A stretch of DNA of 64,000 bases from Spirometra erinaceieuropaei (lineage: Eukaryota > Platyhelminthes > Cestoda > Diphyllobothriidea > Diphyllobothriidae): contig CACRXP010000382.1 of NCBI GenBank assembly GCA_902702965.1, positions 312,995 to 376,994 on the forward strand, given 5' to 3'. The first letter of the stretch is position 1. The number at the start of each line of letters is the position of its first letter. The translations under genes and the position numbers were made by a program. Below the pieces are notes generated by a model, which saw only the letters and a list, made by a program, of their open reading frames with translations, was not told where the DNA came from and did no database searches. Shown piece by piece: positions 23,291 through 34,557 of the stretch.

Positions 23291-24658
23291 ACTGTCGCTG
23301 TCGGTCCGCGACTGCTTATTTGTCAGACCTCGGTCTACTTATTTTGCGGCCAACCTTCATTGAAGGCCGTTCAACTATCCGCCAACTGCGGACGCGCCGG
23401 GTAGCCAGCAGCTAGGCCAACCCGTCTTCCCGGGGCAACACCCAATAGTGTAAGCAAGAGTGCATCCATGTGGCTTTTTTAAGGTCGGGAAGGCAAAAGG
23501 CGATGCCAATTATGACAGAACCGTGTTCTACGCAGGCGTTTAACGGACGAAAGTCCAATGGCAATGTCGCTTCTAAAAGTGAAGCCCACATCAGCCTTCT
23601 GTTGTTTTTCCCTGAGAACGGCCGCTTCAGATTAAGTATTATGCCGGACTCCATTCAACTATCCTTGCTCGGAAGAGCAGGTCTCGATTAGGGCGGTACT
23701 TTGTTTTTCCTATCGGGGCCATTTTCGGACGGCAAAAATCGCCCTCCCTTCTGGTCGACTGATCGCCGCGTTATCTAAATGTGAACGGATATTCCAAGTT
23801 GCCAGAATAAACGAAGCCGCTCTGCAAAAAGGGAACGGAGGCATCTGATTCTGTTTGTTTTGACCAAGGAAGAGACAGACATCCGTCTAGATATAAGCGA
23901 ACCATTACTTGATCAGGACTCCTTTTCTAACCCCTCGGTAGTGGGGGGTAGGCAATATGTTCCTGAACGGCGTTACTGAGATATTCGGGACGGCTGCCGA
24001 ACTTCATTGGTATGGTAAGAAAACTACATAGATGGGCATGGTTCATGAGTTAGATCACGAATGTATGGGCGGAAAACATCGGTAAGACAGACGGATGTGC
24101 GTTCATGGGTTGCCGCGGGCAACTTTTAGCATAACCAAGTTGCTTTCGAGAGTGCTCATGTAATTGAGAGACCCGGAAGGAAAACAGTCCAAAAGATAAT
24201 TATGCTCCGGAAATCTTGTGCTAACTCAAGTAACCATGAAGTCAACTTATTTTAGGTCTCAAAAGCCGTCTGCATCACCCCAGCAACGCGAAATGGACGA
24301 AACAGGACGAAAACGGGGGTTCTGCGCATAGCCCATGCTTGAGCGCAAGTTCGAAACGCCTAATACATAAACTCCAGACCCAAAAAAGCAGCCTTTATTT
24401 TCCTATTTATGTTGGGCAACCAGCTGTAGGAATGACTCCTTAGTGGAGACGAGCCTATTCAGGTTTCAAGAGCCTAGTCTCGGACCTGATAGTCAAATTT
24501 TATGCGGATGATTAAACCGTGGTTCTACAGAATAATAACGAATTGGCTGCAACAAAGGCTTAAAAGTCCATCACAGAGCAAAATAAATAAGACCTAATGC
24601 ACAAACGAGGGCAGATGAAGCGGAAACAAGAGACAGAAATTCAACGATATCGACTTAC
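23291..24658. other. No recognisable gene
   Basis: Follows the RTE leader. Overlapping open frames at 23412-23691 on both strands have no recognisable domain. The last part (about 24100-24658) is presumably downstream intron or 3' flank of the MICAL-like gene. Confidence 0.4.
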
Positions 24659-24773
24659 GAGTCACCGGAGGAGACTTGCTCTTCGACCAATTTAGTACGT
24701 TCTTCAACAATATCGACCAGCATTTTGAGGAGTTCGTCTTCTCGAGCTTTTTCTTCGGCCGTCCGAAGATGCT
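24659..24773 (-). CDS. MICAL-like gene, C-terminal bMERB exon
   Basis: 115-bp exon with acceptor TTTCCTGTCCAG and donor GTAAGT. It encodes HLRTAEEKAREDELLKMLVD then IVEERTKLVEEQVSSGDS. The pattern 'EExxREDELLxxLVxIVEERxxLV' closely resembles the last long helix of bMERB (DUF3585) domains. It needs one base from the preceding exon, whereas the 33119-33221 exon leaves two, so at least one exon of length 3n+2 is still hidden in 24774-33118. The next exon is also unseen. Confidence 0.6.
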
Positions 24774-27700
24774 CTGGACAGGAAAGGGATAATAAACACG
24801 GGAGAGATGGTGGCATCATGACGCAAAAATAAAAAAAGTGGTGAATCAGTTATATGTGGAGACGGTCAATTGTGGGGTGTATATTGCAAGATCTCGGGAG
24901 GGCTAACTTAGGTGTCAACAGTTAAGTTACCAAAGCCCATTTTTCGGATGGTGGAGTCTAAATTACTAAACTTTCCCAATGGAATGACTAACAGGCTGAG
25001 AACGAAGGTCTTTAACTTGTGACGGCGATCATGAAGAGCACCAACATTTTATAAAAGACCTGGATATACCGGAAGAAGGGAATGTGGGGAGAACAGAACG
25101 GGGAAAATAAGTTATGCGACAAATAAGCAAAGGTGGCAAGCAGACCAAGATCGGTAACGGGAGGAAGTACATGCACCGACAAAGGAGGCATCCGAAAATA
25201 CCTGATCACCCTTCGAAGGGTGTCAGTCATTTTCATACATCAAAAAAACTGCTACTGTTTGGACTAGAGGGCAGGTCGTCAAGTTAGCTTTCTTGGGGCA
25301 AGGTCCTCCATGGAAAGACTTCTTACGTGCCGGTTTAAGCCAGCTGTAATTTAGTAATCAGTCGAATTTGTGCTGCATTTTTCGACGATAAACAAAAAAA
25401 ACGTGTCTGTTCGGTGTGCAGAAAAGTAACGCATATCGACGGGCGCATTTGGCACGAAGTAGTTTTTAAAATTAGCTCCCTTTAGTAAATCTAAGTGGGT
25501 TGAAGGTGGGTGTATTTCCTGAAATAGGACAATTTTGCAGCCCCTCCAGAAATGCATGAAATAGGGCCTAGAAAATGAACTGCACAGGTGACAGACAGAA
25601 AGACGTGAAAGGACGGATTAGACACCGGGGACGAACAGGTTACGCAAGGATGGCACCCAAATGACATTACCATCAACAGTAAAAATCTGATGGGTAAGGG
25701 TTGTCGCACAATTCTTAATGAAGTACTACAAGTCCCATTGTGAATTGTCATGGTCAGCTGTTAAGCTAAGTCAGCTCAAACATTATTGAGGTGATTGATT
25801 TTGGACAAACGTTCGGACGACACAACCGAAAGGCACCCTTTCAAAATTTGTACCTTTAGCATTACTCAAAAACGTTTGTCGGTGTTTAATTGTCACTCAC
25901 TGTCCTTTTATAGTGATCGGCACCCTTCTGTATTCCCTGTAGGCATTTACATAGGGGTAAGTTAGCGCTGTTCCGAAATCCTCTTACTAATCTACACACG
26001 ACATCCCACCCCTACCCGTCCGTTGTTGGGAGCTGATGGGAGGGCGAAAGATTTTTAGTGCTTGAAATAGCCACACGAGAAAAGGCACACGTCGATACGT
26101 CCGGCTTGCACTTCCGAATCCAATGGTAGGGATCGCGGGCGAGCGAACAAAGTGAATAACAAAGGAAAAGGGGCGATGAGGGCTAGGAAGACTGTGAAAA
26201 CGACCATCTTACTTTGTAGGTCCTTGTGAGTAAATGCAGAAATGACACCAACAAGGACTCATAGGAAGAAATGGAAAGAAGCCTAGTTATGTGATACGGC
26301 TGACTAATCGGTTAGACCTCGTCTGAGGACCATCTTAGCGTGTTTTTACTCTCCGTCGTAGGCGTCGGCCTTAGGGGTGGCCAAAGGGAGCAAAAATAAG
26401 CCAGAAATAACTGCGGTCACAGTCTTCGCCGTCCTTGTCCATGTATTCTTATTGTTGTCTCAAATATTTCAACACTAATCAGTGCTCTAACCAAGAAATC
26501 CAACGTCTTGCAAGACAAAGAAATCAATACCTACAGAGAAGGAAAACTGCAGTTGTACGCTTTGAAACTGGGAGAGTAGGGCGTCCCATCTTTTATTCGA
26601 ACAATCTGGCCTGCCTTCTATCAGCATTAAAGCCCACCTAAACGTCCTCCACGTTCCCACGTATGTTGTCCTTTTTATCGACACATTTTACTGTCTACTT
26701 TACACTTTTTGTTTTCTCTGAAAATAACGTCATTCAGTTATTCCCCAATCCTCGTACTATTTGGTCGAACCCCTCGTCTTCTTCCCGCGTAACTTGATAC
26801 TACCGTTCTGACTATACGTCACACCTTTCCGACTGCAGACGTCAATACATTTGGGTGCAAGTGAAGTATTTAAATTTTACTAACCATGCTACATTATAGA
26901 ACCGTGTTCCCGTCCAAATCTGTTTGTTTACACCGTTTCCACGTACGGGCGGCACAAAGAAAGCCAACTCAGGCCAATTAATCTAGACCGACTATAAAGC
27001 AGCTAGGTTAAACAGACTTGGTGTGAGTTACGCGAACGGGTCAACAGTCGGCGGTCGAATGTACTCTACACTCGGAGTATACGACCTGATGAACAGTACT
27101 TGTGCAGGACTGCGGTATATATATAGAGAGAGGATCTGACGGGTGGTTGGCTAGATAAAGTACCAACTAACTACTAAGGGGTAAATATTGCGCAACGGGT
27201 GGAAATGAACAATGACCGCAGGGTGTGAACGAAATGAAATTCAAAAAGTCCGTGCTTACCGATAACCGAAGAACACACCCCGCCAATAAACTATCCCTCA
27301 GTAATTTTTCACACTCAAAAGCCCGAACGAAAGAGACAATAAATGCAGAAATTAGTCCCACAGTGATGCAATCGCTTCTAGGAAAGTTGCAGGCTTGGTA
27401 AACTGGAATGCAGTCAAGACAATTTTAATTGGACGTGACTAGAAGGGCAGCATAGAGGTTCTATGGCGCATACTCTACACCACAGCCTCATACAGGATTC
27501 CCAGTATTCATGCAGCATTGTCAAACTTACTTGACGCAAAAAATAAAACGTTAAAACCGTAAGTTAAGAGTTCAGTGCTGAGTCGTAAAAGTTTAAGACA
27601 CCGAAGAGAAAACGCAAAAATGGCAAACTGTCAGTCAATAACTAAAGTCCTGAAATCTGGTATTGTCCCATCTTTGCTTTCGGAGAGTGCCCAAATTCCA

Positions 27701-30700
27701 CATAGAATTCAGGTAACCGGTAAAAGAGGCTAGTGATGAACAAACTCAGACAAATTAAAAAAGGTCTTGGGGGAAGCAAATATTTTCTATACGAAAAAAA
27801 TTGGGGTAATAACAAAAGTGAAAAAGATGGGAGATTAGAGACCCGTCAGTAAAATAAGGAGCATGTCATACTGACAGGCTTACCCTGTTTAGCCAGTATT
27901 GTCCGTAATTCATATTCGAGGTCGGTGTGGCGGTCCTCCAGGGTTTGTCGCTGAAGCCTAGGAGTAGGAAGTAAGAAAAATGCCTACGACTAAAAAGAGC
28001 GAACCACGCAGTAAAAAAGAGGTACAAGGCTATTTCTCCCAAATCATAAATAGAGGGAGTTGGGACTGACAACTGTACATTTGGCCTTGTGGAGGCCGAA
28101 AGCATGACGCTAACAGAAGGGGTTTCAATAAAGAGCAAAAATTGAATAGATGGATCGTCTTCGTCGACGTCGCCGCCGCCGCCGCCACCGCCATCATCAT
28201 CGCATCATTATCATCAGGAGAGGACTAACTGACCTCGTACGTTGGCAGCCTTCAAAGCGACAACCAACAATCATCATGCTTACCATCACTGTTGCTGGCC
28301 TAAACATGGTGACAAGCTGAACGACTACAGGCACGAGAAACCCCGTCTTTCCACTGCAAGTTGAAACTTACAACTACGCGCAAAAATTGCAAGCAGACCC
28401 GCGTGCACCAAAAAACCCACGGGGTCCTGGCCCGACGATAAGGGTGACTCTCAGGGGAAGAGGAACCAAAAGGAAAATAGGAGGTAGAGTGATGGGAATC
28501 AAATCAAGTTGATGAGGCCAGATAACTCAGGCATGATTACAGTCATAACGGTGTACGAGTAGATGACGACAGTTGCATGGTAACCCAAAACGGTCCACAG
28601 AAGTGTCATTCTAGTGAGAATCCATAACTTTCCCTCTGCTTTTGTAATGCGACCCAAATAAAAAGACGCGTTTCAGTTGATATTTTTGGAGAACACACCT
28701 GATTTTCATGTTGTTGGCGATGACTAACAATACATGCGGTAATGGCTGAAATTTTAAAAGGCATACGGTGCTTTACGCTACAAAGGACAAAAACAGGAAA
28801 AGGAGGAGTTGGATGTAGCAGGTACGGCATATGCCAGGATGGCAATGTTCAGCAATATTTCCAGGCTCAGGCATATTTTTCGATGACCGGCTAAACCGAT
28901 AATAGTCATGTTTTATGTCTAGCACGCGATAGGCCTAATAATAGTTAGAATGTGATCATGAACCCTAGAATGCAAGTGTTCCTTTAAAAGCAGCATGAGC
29001 CTAAAATAGATGCTCAAGGTCCCATTTACTACGTCACTGGAATCACTCATAAAAAATAGTACACTGGTTCCCGTTAATAACAGCATTTAGCTTATCCGCA
29101 AAACTCAAATTACTGACCAAGGCGTTTTGTTTATCTTACTCACAGCAGCCGCTTTTCCCTTCCCCAAGCAGCCCACTAAACAATTGGCAGTTGATGCGCC
29201 AAAACGTTCTTGGGTAGGCGTACGACAGTTTGCGCAGGTGAGGTCACATGACTCTACTGCTTGCGCCTGTCTGCGAAACGCGACATTGATAAACCACCTA
29301 AATGACTCGTCAAGATAACTTATGCGGGTGATTCTTCTTAAATGTGGGTACCAGAGGATCTCGGATTTAAGTACGTCCTCAACTTACGCCGGCCATGACT
29401 GCGCCTTCTAGAAAGGTGCTGACAAAGTGAATTTAGATTATGCTAGCTCCGCAATAGTTAAACTAAGAGTTACAGCGGTAGGCAAGACCCAATCTCATTA
29501 TCATAGTCAAAGAACGGCACACAGCGACTCCTCATCTACTTTTTTGTAGAAGCATTCCGCGAGTCTCTCCCTCTTCCCTTCCCTCAACTAGAAGGCTTTC
29601 TGACGGCTGTCGATGCAGTGCCTGACTGGAAATTGTTTTTTTTTCGCTTGCCTCTGACTGAGCATCTGGGCTCAGCTACCAAGTGGGCGGTGGGAACTAC
29701 AGTCCTTGGCTGGCTGTTGTGGTAGAACAAGCCTTCAGCCTTCACTCTTGGTGGTCCACGGCGTGCTAAAAGCTGTGACTTGGAAGACTGCCAAATGACG
29801 GTGTAACTCGGACGAAACAGTCGGCGCAAGTCACTGTCACTGCTCCCACCGTGCTGTGGGACACACGTGGTCGACTGTCCGGATCTCAAATGCAATAGAG
29901 GAGCCACATGGAGGAGTCGAAGAGCACACTTCTCACTAACGTAGGAGGTGCCGGTGATGCATGATGTTGGAAAGGCTCGCATTTGGTGCATCTGTTGATG
30001 GGGAGATGTGTGGTGATGTGATCAAGCCTGCGGTGACTTACCGCAGATCTTCGTAGAGGCGCATGTGACCGAGTAGGTCCAGGCAATGGCCGAATGAGCG
30101 AGGGCAATTCGGTCGTTTGAGGCCATGGCGACGGGTACATTTTGATGCTCCAGGCACTGGTTCGTTAGTCTCTCTGCAATGCATTTGCAAGTGCGCTCAC
30201 TAGGCCGATGCTTAAGGCGAATGTGCGTCGGTAGTGTTGGCCAAGATAGATTGAGAGATGGTAAGTCGGTCGCCGTTTTCGTGCTGCTACTGGTGGCCGC
30301 GCTGGTGGATGGGGAGCTGGTAGGGCTGGGGATGGGGGAATTTTTGAGTGCGCAAGGTATGCTAGTGCGTCAATACTGCGACGAATTTTGTTGCTGTGGA
30401 AACGCATGTGACCGAAAAGGCCCAGGGATTGAGTGTGGGTGGACAGTGCGGACGGTGAAGGCAGATGCGACGAATGAACGTAGGGATAACTGGCACTGGT
30501 GTGTCGGTCGCAGCGCGATAAACTTGCGAGTGACCAACGAAGCCGACGTATGAAGCGAGTGTGCGATCGTGATCAGGACAGGCTGGAACCGGGTCCATAT
30601 CGCTGGTACTGGGGCGGTATTCGTGGGGATAGACGTGGACGAGGCGTCGGGAGCGTCCTCAACGGTGGCGGGAGTGGGGAAGCTGGTCGTCATCGAGATC

Positions 30701-33700
30701 ATCGTGGCAGGGGTGATGGAGATGGCGATGATCTACGGCGGCGGGGTATCGGGTGTGGTCATTAGTGGTGAGGGGGGTCGTACTCGTGGACATAGTGAAG
30801 GCTGGCGTAGAGGGGACGATGAGGACGATCGTAGAGGCAGCCGTGGGATCGTTGTTATACTGGGTCCTGATATGCTGAATGAGACCAGTTCGTGCGCGAA
30901 AAGTTCGTTGGCAACGTGGGCATGAGGGAAGAGTTTGGGAGTCGGCGTTGTGGGTCGAGGGGCGCTTGAAACTTATGAGCCGCTCTTTCCGCTTTGGCAG
31001 CGGCTATTCGGTTGGTTTCACAGGCTACTGTTCCAGTCTTCATTGCTCTTCTCTAGGCAGATCAGCATGTTTGACGTCTTTTGACAAGCACCCGTAGCGA
31101 CATCTCCAAAGAGTCGTTTGGACAGTCGCTCACCGCCATGCCCACGAGATGGCTGCTCTATCGCAGTTGCAGTTGCCTCAACATGGCGTGAATGCCGAGG
31201 ATTCCGGTCCGTTCCAAAACGTCCGTGTCCGGAATCACTGCCTGTCATAGTCACTTATTCGTTCACCGTGGTAAGTTAGAAAACGGGAAAGGGCATTTGT
31301 GTCCTCTCCAGTTTTGGAAAAATGTGAACTTGGTCTTGACGCAGACTAATCGCTTATACATGTCAAATTACACTTCCGTTTTGGTGGCAATACTTCCATC
31401 CTTATCAAGCATTACAGGGGAGCTATTGGTGACCTGAGCAGGAAGTGGATTAAAGTGTAGGGAATTTACGTGGCATTGACCTCACTCTCAGACGCTGAGA
31501 AACTGCACCGACAAAAGCAGGGGCAATGAGATGGCCGCTTCTGGCTTATTTGTCGTCAACATCCGGTGACACGCCAACCACAAGCTGTACGCCCGAGGTT
31601 TGAACACGTGTCAGTTGATCCCTACAATGCCTTCGCCACTGCATCACGAGCTCACGCCGAGTCAGCTGAGATCGGGAACATTCAAGCCACTGAGAGCGGC
31701 ATGCACTGATATCACCTAACTGTGGAGCGCAATTGGCCATCTAAATCTGGTCTCGGAGATGAGGTAAGGCAGAGCTGAAGTCGAACAGAAGTGTTCGTGT
31801 CCGTTAGGCAACTTAGACAGGCCGAAGAGCGCCAATCTTACGTGATTTCCTCACATCTGTCGAGAACGGACAGTTGATCCGGCCTTAGATTCGGCGCAGG
31901 CGTGTGCATGTTTTCCCGATCAATACAAGAAGGCCGTACTCGCTGCCAGTCAGCTGTCTAATGGGACATCCAAATGTACACCTATGAGGTCCATATGGAC
32001 ATATTCAGTATTGTGATCTAAGATTATTCGCCGAGAGTTGGAGGTTGTAGGCGATGGCCATCACTATTAGAATGCCATCAGTGAATGTTTCTGATTTGGC
32101 ATAGACCGCAAGAGCGAATTAAAAAGTAGGATGACTGCTATGGAGCACACGTAACCTCCCAGAGCACCTACGCCAACCGAGCAGGAGGTGCGTATAGGAT
32201 GACGGTTTTTGATCGCTTCACTATAAGTTTGAGAATGTCCCAAGGAGTGAATAAACAATCAAAGCACCACAGCGTAACCTCAGTCATACCCGTACATCAT
32301 GGTAGAAGGGCCCTTGTAAGGAAGCCTGAGGTCAAGCTCAAAAGAAGATGTTCTGCAGTGTATACGCGAACTCCTTGTCTGTTACCGAAATCGCCGAAAA
32401 GTCAGGCTCTTGGTTTTCAGTTTGATGTCAAAACAGCCTAAGGAGGAGAAGCGAGAACTGCTGCCTTTCCACATGGCTGGAGTTCACGTGCTGGACCGCC
32501 GACGAGAAAGGCGGTCGACACGGCAGAGTTTGTGTGAATGAGGCATTGACGCCCACTAAGTCGACGGAAATTCCATCGGTAAGGTCGGCCGGACTGATAT
32601 TGGAGGTGTGCATTAGGGAATCTAAACCATTAACACGAATAATGAATGCGTTTTGCTTTTTCTAAAGTCATTTTATTTACTCCAGCATGAAGTAAGGTCC
32701 CAGTAACCCTAGAGGCCCAAAAGCTGAAGTGTACCTTAAGTTAATAGCTGAATGCCTTGCAAAAAATCAACAGCCTTTTAACGCAGGCAGAACCAAGGTT
32801 TAAACACCACAGAGTGTAAAGAGATTGTTAGGAATGTCCCAGTTTTTAGATCCCAATGTTGGCAGCAAAGTGGTCTTACTCTTTCAGACAGACAAATGCA
32901 TCCAACGAAAAGTATTATAAAATAAAAGCTAAATTTTACATCGTGAAATAACATATGCATTCCACGATAACCCACGTCCAGCTCAAGCACGCCTTATAAT
33001 AATGCAAAGAAAGTTTATCGACAGTAGAAAATGAAGGTTCCGTCCTGGCGGCAAAACGCCTGCCAAGGGACTATGACTCCTTAAGTAAGTCGAAACTAAG
33101 GCGATTATATCGGCTTACCGAATCTTAAGAGCTTGTTGTTTCTGAACGAGAGCAGTCCGCTTCTTTTGCAGCTTCTCAACGGCCCTGGAGTACTTCTTCC
33201 GATGTAGTGAGTTCAATCCAACTAGAAAATTGACCAGACATTAGTGTAATGCCACTTCTCTGGCAGAGGAAGGTTGCACAAATCTGGAAATGTGTTAAAA
33301 GCAGATGCATATTGGCAGGAAAGAAAATAAAAAAATACATAGAAAACTAACTTTTAGCAAGTTGATTACTCGCGTCGTTCAGCGCATCGTCCACATGCAC
33401 AATTTTTTCAGAAATCTCTTCAATACGTTTACGAAGAACGTCGTACTTCACAAAACCGGTGGAACTTTCCGCACGTACTTGCCGCTTTTCCGTGTGAGGC
33501 AGAGGTGGGGCCGGTCCTTTGGAAAGATGTGGACGGCAGTTCAGCGAGTTGTCAAGTGAAGCGGAGAGCTGACGGGAGCACTCCAGGGGATCCTTCCTCG
33601 GAGATGGATGACCTTGACTGAGTGTACCGCCCTCGCAAGGCAAGGCGAAAGTTGTGCGAGTCCAACCATCGGAGACCTCCGATGAGATATGTGATTCCGT

Positions 33701-34557
33701 GGAACTGTAGTAGTCGGAGCTAGTAGTTTTAAAGGAAGGATCATGTGCTCGGATTGTCAGAGGTGAGGGAGAGGCATGCACAGACGGCGGTGGTGGTGCG
33801 TGCCGCTTCTGGCGATGACGAGGATATACGCCCGCAGTTGGCAAATTAGATGCTCTGAAAGGTGTTGGGGACCATTCATCTCGTGGTTTGTCATCATCCT
33901 CATCATCACTGTCGACTAAGTCATCAAACGGATTTTTCGGAACCCCCACGTTGGAAGTTGCCTGTGTAGCCCTAAACTCAGGGATTTCTCTTACGGTTTG
34001 CCTTCCTTCGTCAACTGTTTGCGCGGTACGAAGTGATGGGCCAGCATCAGTAGGTGTGACGTCGTCTGCGGTTTGAGGTTGGAGGGTAGCATTTACGACA
34101 GCTTTGTCCTCATCAGTAGGGGTCAAGGTATCAAAAGGATTGATTGGCTTCGAAGGAGTATCGCTGGCGGACAAAGAGTCAACCGGCGAACCTCCTCGAC
34201 AGGCTGCAGCTTCGACTGAGACAGAGGCCCTGGGCGGCCTTTCATCCGAGGTCGCCGGAGCATAAACGAGGTCAAGATTGTCGGGCGTGTTGGCACTTGT
34301 GCCAACCGGAGATACGTCTGAGCAGCTAGTAGGTGGGCTAGTGATAGTGTGGTCTGAATCAAGTGTCTCATCTTCATCGTCATCTCCGAATGGGTTTCTG
34401 CCTTTCGGATATTCTACTGCGGCAATGCTTCGATAATGTGCTTTGGTGTATGTTATGGGCGGCTTGGGACGAGGTGGAGGAGCCCTTGACCCGAGCGGGA
34501 CGGTTTGATGAAGCGATTCGGTCGTCATTGTAGACAACCATGAAGAGGGAACAGGTC
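24659..34557 (-). CDS. MICAL-like protein (NPF motifs and bMERB domain), partial gene
   Basis: Host gene on the minus strand, seen as three exons: 33352-34557, 33119-33221 and 24659-24773. MICAL-like and EHBP1 proteins link Rab8-family GTPases (through the C-terminal bMERB coiled coil) to EHD proteins (through NPF motifs) during membrane recycling. The first exon carries three acidic NPF motifs and the start of a coiled coil; the next two continue helices of bMERB type. With NPFs placed directly before bMERB and no CH domain between, MICAL-like fits better than EHBP1. Upstream exons (CH, LIM) and the 3' end were not found. One exon between the last two is missing, because the phases do not join. 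Introns contain retroelements. Product name is inferred from motif order, not from a search. Confidence 0.6.
24774..29989. other. Probable intron of the MICAL-like gene; no gene recognised
   Basis: AT-rich, short open frames only. Holds a short compound trinucleotide repeat at 28155-28216. The phase mismatch described for the bMERB exons predicts a small exon somewhere between 24774 and 33118. Confidence 0.5.
28155..28216. repeat. Compound trinucleotide microsatellite
   Basis: CGTCTTCGTCGACGTCGCC, then CGCCGCCGCCACCGCC, then CATCATCATCGCATCATTAT. A short TCG/CGC/CAT repeat without coding context. Confidence 0.8.
29990..31260 (-). mobile_element. LINE fragment with C-terminal C2H2 zinc fingers (copy 1)
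   Basis: Decayed 3' part of a LINE in the same orientation as the host gene that contains it. In order: end of the RT (GGERLSKRLFGDVATG near 31120-31140), a linker (NRIAAAKAERAAHKFQAP), then about five zinc-finger-like units. Pieces: CPRCQRTFRARTGLI-type (about 30930), CPDHDRTLASYVGFVGH (30530-30580), a finger with LGLFGHMRFH (about 30400), RRTFALSIGLVSAL (about 30210) and NCPRSFGHCLDLLGHMRL (about 30070). Between them lie Thr/Pro-rich spacers and the PVPVIPTF linker. Most zinc-binding Cys/His are mutated. Repeat units at 30000-30240 and 30380-30620 are alike. Confidence 0.75.
31261..33118. other. Intron of the MICAL-like gene; no gene recognised
   Basis: Short frames only (for example 31546-31740 on the minus strand). 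The RT upstream of the zinc-finger LINE fragment cannot be followed past about 31260, so the LINE is 5' truncated there. Confidence 0.5.
33119..33221 (-). CDS. MICAL-like gene, coiled-coil exon
   Basis: 103-bp exon with acceptor TTTTCTAG and donor GTAAGC. It joins the previous exon in phase (A plus TT gives Ile) across a 130-bp intron and encodes LNSLHRKKYSRAVEKLQKK then TALVQKQQALKI, a strongly helical, heptad-like basic segment suitable for a bMERB helix. It ends with two bases of a codon. Too short for simple detection, and found by following splice signals from the large exon. Confidence 0.6.
33352..34557 (-). CDS. MICAL-like gene, large internal exon with NPF motifs
   Basis: 401 codons, open throughout. 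The acceptor is AATATCAG at 34558-34565 and the donor is GTTAGT at 33346-33351. An ATG lies at 34526-34528, but the frame stays open back to the acceptor (PVPSSWLST), so I treat it as an internal exon. Content: a proline-rich start (APPPRPKPP), RNPFGDDDEDE, INPFDTL, KNPFDDLVDSDDEDDD (each NPF followed by acids, as in EH-domain ligands), PPPPSVHASPSPL, then KYDVLRKRIEEISEKIVHVD starting the coiled coil. The acidic/Ser/Pro composition implies a disordered linker. Length and absence of stops in a region full of decayed DNA support a selected exon. Confidence 0.7.
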
